Source of the DNA: Mariniphaga sp. | GTDB taxonomy: Bacteria; Bacteroidota; Bacteroidia; Bacteroidales; Prolixibacteraceae | DNA length: 64,000 bases | Assembly (NCBI GenBank): GCA_024636975.1 | Contig: JAGXGA010000014.1 | Span: 124,001 to 188,000, forward strand | Reading direction: 5' to 3' | Shown: positions 60,619-64,000 of the stretch, in pieces | How positions within the stretch are numbered: position 1 is the first letter of the stretch | Layout: each line of letters begins with the position of its first letter | The notes under the pieces: model-generated | The model's input: the letters and a program-made list of their open reading frames with translations, nothing else | What the model was told of the DNA's origin: nothing | Database searches by the model: none | Made by a program: the position numbers and the translations under genes

Positions 60619-62556
60619 TTAGAAGTTTACCTGTTCATAATCTTCTATCTGGTTGAAAGAATACTGATAGCTCATAGGAACAATATCATTGTATTCTTCC
60701 ACTTTCGCATTCGATAAGCAGGCTTCAATAATTCGTCGGCCAGTTTTATACAGGTCTTCCTTTAAATACTTTTGAAGTTCGTTCTTAAAGAATTCCTGCA
60801 GTATTTCGGCACCTGCATCATATCCTTCTGTTCCAACCTCAGCCTGGCTGTATACTTTCAAAAAGCGTGTCGGAATCTTTGAGCTTTCAATTGTGAGGTA
60901 ATTCAGCTCATAACCAAGCAAATTGCATCTGGCAGGTTGGTATTGATCATCGCGCAATTTGGCAACACCACGGCGGGTCAAATATTCACGCATCAGTAAT
61001 TGTGGCATAAAACCTACCTGCCAAACCCCGATGTTCTGATTGGGTACCAGGGTAAATGTGGTACGTGGTGTCTTAATTATCTGGTCGAGCAATAGGTTGG
61101 CATGGGTTATTCTTTTCCCGGCTGCAAATGGCCAGTATGAACCTACGCCTTCACTTTCCATTTTTCCTGTTCCAACTATACTTGGATTGTTGTGCCCCCT
61201 GGGCGAAACCAGACGCCATAACCAGGCAAGTGCAGGTGGCAGTATATGAAACAAGCCGGCAATTCCGTATGAAGGATTTTCCCTGCTGCAGATAGGTGTT
61301 CTTAGTCCAAAGCTCCTTACATCAGCAGAAACAGAATGGTTAATCACATTTTTTACAATTTCGCGTGGAAGTATTACTCTCGGATTTGGGCAGGGTTTTC
61401 CCGGTGCATCCTGGATATGATCCCATATGAGAGCTGTTGAGTTGGGAACTGTCTCAATGTTTAAGAAAAGCAATGGCTTCTCAGGGTTAAGGGTAGCCTT
61501 CTCCAAATGCGGGTCATCACCGTATCCTTTTACACTGTCCACCCTTACAAACCAGGCATTTTCAGCATCAATTATCTGCAACTTTCCATTGTTTTTCTGA
61601 ATGGAAGGATGGCAAAAAGCCATATCATCTGCTACTGAATTGAACGTGCAGAACCGGGGAATGCTTATAAACCGTTCCTCCTGAGTAATGCTGTTCCGGC
61701 CAATTAGTACCCTGCCGTCAGTTTCCCTGATAATATGCTGGTGCATTTCACTCTTTCCCCCTCCACTTGCTCCCTCGTGCATAAAGGTTTTTATGTTATC
61801 ATAAGGGCTGATGGATTGAACGGCGGAGCAGTGGGCAGTAACCCAGCCTTCTCTTTCACCCTGCGTTAGCAACACCCCGTAAAGTCCTTTTTTTGCACTG
61901 GGGCCGGGATATAAATTATATGAGTAAAGTTCATGTATGTTGGCCTTGCGGTTATGCACAACAACCTGTTTCCCATCGAAATGTGTATGACGGAATACAG
62001 GAGCAACAAATATGGCAGATTCTATTTCTGTTTCAGGTGCCAGTTTATCAACGGGAACTATCTGTTGCAGCATCGACAAACCCATTGCAAAAAAAGCTGC
62101 GTTGGCAGGGGCAATGGCAATACCTGTAGAACCAATGTTTTCTCTCCCTGCAAAGTAAAAGAAACATGCCAAATCCTGTTTCTTTAGCCATTCATAAGTT
62201 TCTTCCTGTAATGAAGTAAAATCATAACCATACTTATCGCTGAAACGCTGTTTATCTGTTGGTAAAGCATCGGCAACTGTCATGGTTCCGGGATCGCGTC
62301 TTCGCATATAAGGTTCGGTATAATTTACCGATATACCATTTTTTACCCGGTGAACAATGGCTTCAGTGTATTCTTCCTTTTCAGGAATGTCATACTTAAC
62401 GTGGTATTCTGAATTTTCTTTACCATTGGTTGCTGCCTCAGCGAGGTCCACTGTTGAATTAAAAATTGTAAGGCTTTTACACTCCTTTAATACCGATTGG
62501 ATGTTCTCAGGTAGCTGAATATTTTTTTCTTCTAAAATGCTGAATAGCTTATTCAT
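60619..62556 (-). CDS. DUF4914 protein with a P-loop
   Basis: This 645-residue cytoplasmic protein is of the DUF4914 family, with no known function. A clear nucleotide-binding loop, HEGASGGGKSEMHQHI, is at residues about 260-275 (Gly262-Ser269 form the loop). The flanking stretches, such as NLYPGPSAKKGLYGVLL and ILPREIVKNVINHSVSADVRSFGLRTP, are unlike known kinases, although the loop and its position recall PEP carboxykinase. The gene is directly preceded by an XRE-cupin regulator gene on the same strand, with an inverted repeat in the promoter. The role is not known; a metabolic kinase or carboxykinase-like enzyme is a guess. Confidence 0.75.
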   Translation of the reverse strand: MNKLFSILEEKNIQLPENIQSVLKECKSLTIFNSTVDLAEAATNGKENSEYHVKYDIPEKEEYTEAIVHRVKNGISVNYTEPYMRRRDPGTMTVADALPTDKQRFSDKYGYDFTSLQEETYEWLKKQDLACFFYFAGRENIGSTGIAIAPANAAFFAMGLSMLQQIVPVDKLAPETEIESAIFVAPVFRHTHFDGKQVVVHNRKANIHELYSYNLYPGPSAKKGLYGVLLTQGEREGWVTAHCSAVQSISPYDNIKTFMHEGASGGGKSEMHQHIIRETDGRVLIGRNSITQEERFISIPRFCTFNSVADDMAFCHPSIQKNNGKLQIIDAENAWFVRVDSVKGYGDDPHLEKATLNPEKPLLFLNIETVPNSTALIWDHIQDAPGKPCPNPRVILPREIVKNVINHSVSADVRSFGLRTPICSRENPSYGIAGLFHILPPALAWLWRLVSPRGHNNPSIVGTGKMESEGVGSYWPFAAGKRITHANLLLDQIIKTPRTTFTLVPNQNIGVWQVGFMPQLLMREYLTRRGVAKLRDDQYQPARCNLLGYELNYLTIESSKIPTRFLKVYSQAEVGTEGYDAGAEILQEFFKNELQKYLKEDLYKTGRRIIEACLSNAKVEEYNDIVPMSYQYSFNQIEDYEQVNF

Positions 62557-62602
62557 AATAATTAATGGATATTTCTTATACTGTGTATAGTAATATACAA
62601 TG

Positions 62603-62657
62603 CAAAGGTATCTTTGTTTGTTTAATTATTGAAGCCACACTTAATTATAGTTAAGTG
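62603..62657 (-). promoter_or_regulatory. Promoter and candidate operator of the DUF4914 gene
   Basis: TACCTTTG on the minus strand at 62610-62603 is an exact -7 box, 47 bases before the ATG. A perfect inverted repeat, CACTTAA, six bases, TTAAGTG (62638-62657), lies about 28 bases further upstream, where the -33 element should be. It is a candidate site for the neighbouring XRE-cupin regulator. Confidence 0.55.
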
Positions 62658-62691
62658 CAGGTGAAAAAATTAATAAATACTTAATTTCCCT

Positions 62692-63246
62692 TTACATGTT
62701 CTCAGGTGGAGTAACAATAAGCAGGAACTGGGAATTACTACCGGCAATGTTTATTACGGAATGTGACCTGCCCGAATTAAAATAAAAGCTGTCGTGTTTT
62801 TCCAATACATAACTTTTATCATCGAGCTTAAATTCAACTTTTCCTTTAAGCAGAAAACAAAACTCCTGGCCCGGATGGTTTTTCATTATTCCCCTGGTCT
62901 CGGCTCCGGGTTCGAGATCAATCAGAAACGTATCCATTTGCTTGCCGTTGCCATGATTTGACAGCAAAAACAAAGAAGCTCCCGATTCGTTTTTTTCCAC
63001 AAAGCTCTTTTGATCGAACTTTACCAGGGGGTTATTGGTTAATATCTCGTTTTCTCCAATCAATTCACCTACAGAAGTATACAGGCTGTCAGCAATTGAT
63101 TTAAGGGTAACAATAGACGGGAAGGCCTTTGCTTTTTCGATCTGGGATAAAGCGCTGGAGCTTACTCCTACTTTTGCTGAAAGTTCGTTTAATTGCATGT
63201 GCAGGCTTTCTCTTTTTCGCTTTATTCTTTCACCCAATCGTTTCAT
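62692..63246 (-). CDS. XRE-family regulator with cupin sensor domain
   Basis: This 184-residue regulator has an N-terminal helix-turn-helix (GERIKRKRESLHMQLNELSAKVGVSSSALSQIEKAKAFPSIVTLKSIADSL, residues 5-55) and a C-terminal cupin (about 105-180, with PGAETRGIMKNHPGQEFCFLLKGKVEFKLDD and FYFNSGRSHSVIN). Such proteins sense a small acid or amine through the cupin and repress or activate a neighbouring gene. The DUF4914 gene starts 135 bases downstream and carries an inverted repeat in its promoter, so it is the likely target. Confidence 0.9.
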   Translation of the reverse strand: MKRLGERIKRKRESLHMQLNELSAKVGVSSSALSQIEKAKAFPSIVTLKSIADSLYTSVGELIGENEILTNNPLVKFDQKSFVEKNESGASLFLLSNHGNGKQMDTFLIDLEPGAETRGIMKNHPGQEFCFLLKGKVEFKLDDKSYVLEKHDSFYFNSGRSHSVINIAGSNSQFLLIVTPPENM

Positions 63247-63333
63247 TATGATGTATTTTGGCGATAAAAATAGCGAATAATATCTTAATACGAAAGCGTA
63301 AAATAAAGGAGAGTTTAGGTTTTTAAGTATTAC

Positions 63334-64000
63334 TTACTCAAAGCTCCAGAAATAGGGAATCAGCAAAAGGGAAAGTATAAAAGCAATTATATTCAATGGA
63401 AGTCCTATTTTCAGGTAGTCGGTAAATTTATAATTACCGATGGCCTGTACTATCAGGTTGGTTTGGTAACCAATGGGGGTGGCAAAGCTTGCCGATGCAG
63501 CAATGGCAATTGTAACAAAGAAAGGTTTTGGGTCGATATTAAGTTGTTGTGCTGCAGCAAGCGCTATAGGGAAAACCAATGCTGCTGCTGCGTTATTAGT
63601 AATTACCTCAGTTGAAAGTGCAGTAACAATGTATAAAGCAGCAATGATGCCCACCGGGCCAAAGCTGCGTGAAAAGTTAATGGTTGTGCGTGCTAATGAT
63701 TCGGCAGCTCCTGAATTCTGCATGGCCTTACTGATGGCAAATGCGCAGGCAATTGTTATTAAAACATCCCAGCTAATGGCTTTCGTGTATTTCTGGTGGG
63801 GCATAATTTTCAGCCAGATGAGTAGTACGGCTGCAAGAATGGAGAAGAAAAACATATCAAAGGTAAGGCCTGCCGGCGATTCAAAATACCGGCCAACAGT
63901 GGCACCGGTTATCATAAACAGCAGGATGATAAAGGCCAGCCACTTTTTCCAGAAGGTCCCTGTGGTTTTGTAGTCGCGGATGTACGAGGTAAGGTAAAAT
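63334..64000 (-). CDS. SLC13-family permease, 5' end outside the window
   Basis: This is the C-terminal part of an inner-membrane Na+/anion symporter of the SLC13 (DASS) type. The frame is open to the window edge; beyond the in-frame ATG at 63915 it continues upstream as YLTSYIRDYKTTGTFWKKW, so the real start lies past 64000. The visible 222 residues hold about five membrane helices and the family signature ALSTEVITNNAAAALVFPIAL, then ASFATPIGYQTNLIV. Members carry sulfate, succinate or other dicarboxylates. The nearby cysD/cysN genes make sulfate plausible. The ending YFWSFE is the normal C-terminus. Confidence 0.9.
   Translation of the reverse strand, partial: FYLTSYIRDYKTTGTFWKKWLAFIILLFMITGATVGRYFESPAGLTFDMFFFSILAAVLLIWLKIMPHQKYTKAISWDVLITIACAFAISKAMQNSGAAESLARTTINFSRSFGPVGIIAALYIVTALSTEVITNNAAAALVFPIALAAAQQLNIDPKPFFVTIAIAASASFATPIGYQTNLIVQAIGNYKFTDYLKIGLPLNIIAFILSLLLIPYFWSFE

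Noticed and set aside
1-64000. tRNA genes, insertion sequences or phage genes
   Set aside because: None was recognised by eye on either strand; a tRNA scan and a transposase profile search would settle it.

Overview
The window reads as a chromosome segment of a Bacteroidota bacterium, class Bacteroidia, probably a polysaccharide-degrading member of the Marinilabiliales (order inferred, not proven). The supporting evidence is a SusC/SusD pair, many secreted glycan-active proteins, the typical Bacteroidota housekeeping set (MltG, RarA, an HI0933-type flavoprotein, a DUF2027-Smr protein, a long QueA, CysD/CysN), recurring -7 promoter boxes of the form TAnnTTTG, and almost no Shine-Dalgarno sequences. 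No tRNA, rRNA operon, CRISPR array or intact transposase was seen.

Layout. (1) 1-7142, plus strand: a glycan-uptake locus with a chimeric GH76-GH43 lipoprotein, a SusC-type TonB-dependent channel and a SusD-type surface lipoprotein, closed by a terminator. (2) 7143-7807: a non-coding stretch made of a tandemly repeated element of about 250 bp; a third, rearranged copy lies at 35504-35765. (3) 7808-23879, minus strand: a sugar-degradation region. It holds a secreted DUF5060 hydrolase, a Gfo/Idh/MocA dehydrogenase with a DUF1080 lipoprotein (families linked to 3-keto-glycoside cleavage), an MFS anion transporter, a secreted binding-domain protein, a DUF1537 acid-sugar kinase, a cyclase-family hydrolase, an isopropylmalate/tartrate-type dehydrogenase, a CE15 esterase fused to a TIM-barrel hydrolase, a GH5 enzyme and a sialidase-fold lipoprotein, preceded by iorAB. 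The secreted enzymes would free sugar acids or esters, the transporter would import them, and the kinase and dehydrogenase would send them to central metabolism. (4) 23880-25979: an AT-rich scar with two gene fragments and a sensorless histidine kinase whose N-terminus is a 14-residue repeat. (5) 25980-35435: mostly housekeeping genes, with a DUF6364/PIN toxin-antitoxin pair and an array of small hairpins at 34526-34663. (6) 35860-40460: an octahaem cytochrome/TPR lipoprotein, then an AAA ATPase plus RloB pair resembling AbiL-type phage defence. (7) 40471-56185: an AlaDH/saccharopine-type dehydrogenase, a 64-bp palindrome, htpG, a class-V aminotransferase, a micro-operon of two tiny ORFs and a patatin lipase, a DUF433/DUF5615 pair, a secreted esterase, pepD, a hybrid histidine kinase, queA, DUF2027-Smr and the RNase P RNA gene. 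(8) 56339-64000: a nucleotide-sugar epimerase next to cysN(C) and cysD (sulfate activation, possibly for sulfated surface glycan), then DUF4914, its probable XRE-cupin regulator, and an SLC13 permease cut by the window edge.

The most notable items are the cysteine-rich micro-operon at 45924-46863, the AbiL-like pair with a palindrome over its promoter, the perfect 31-bp-arm palindrome at 41874-41937, the modular non-coding repeat, the possible variant C4-acid pathway at 13540-16677, and the DUF4914/XRE-cupin unit with a candidate operator. All family assignments come from reading motifs in the sequence; no database search was run.
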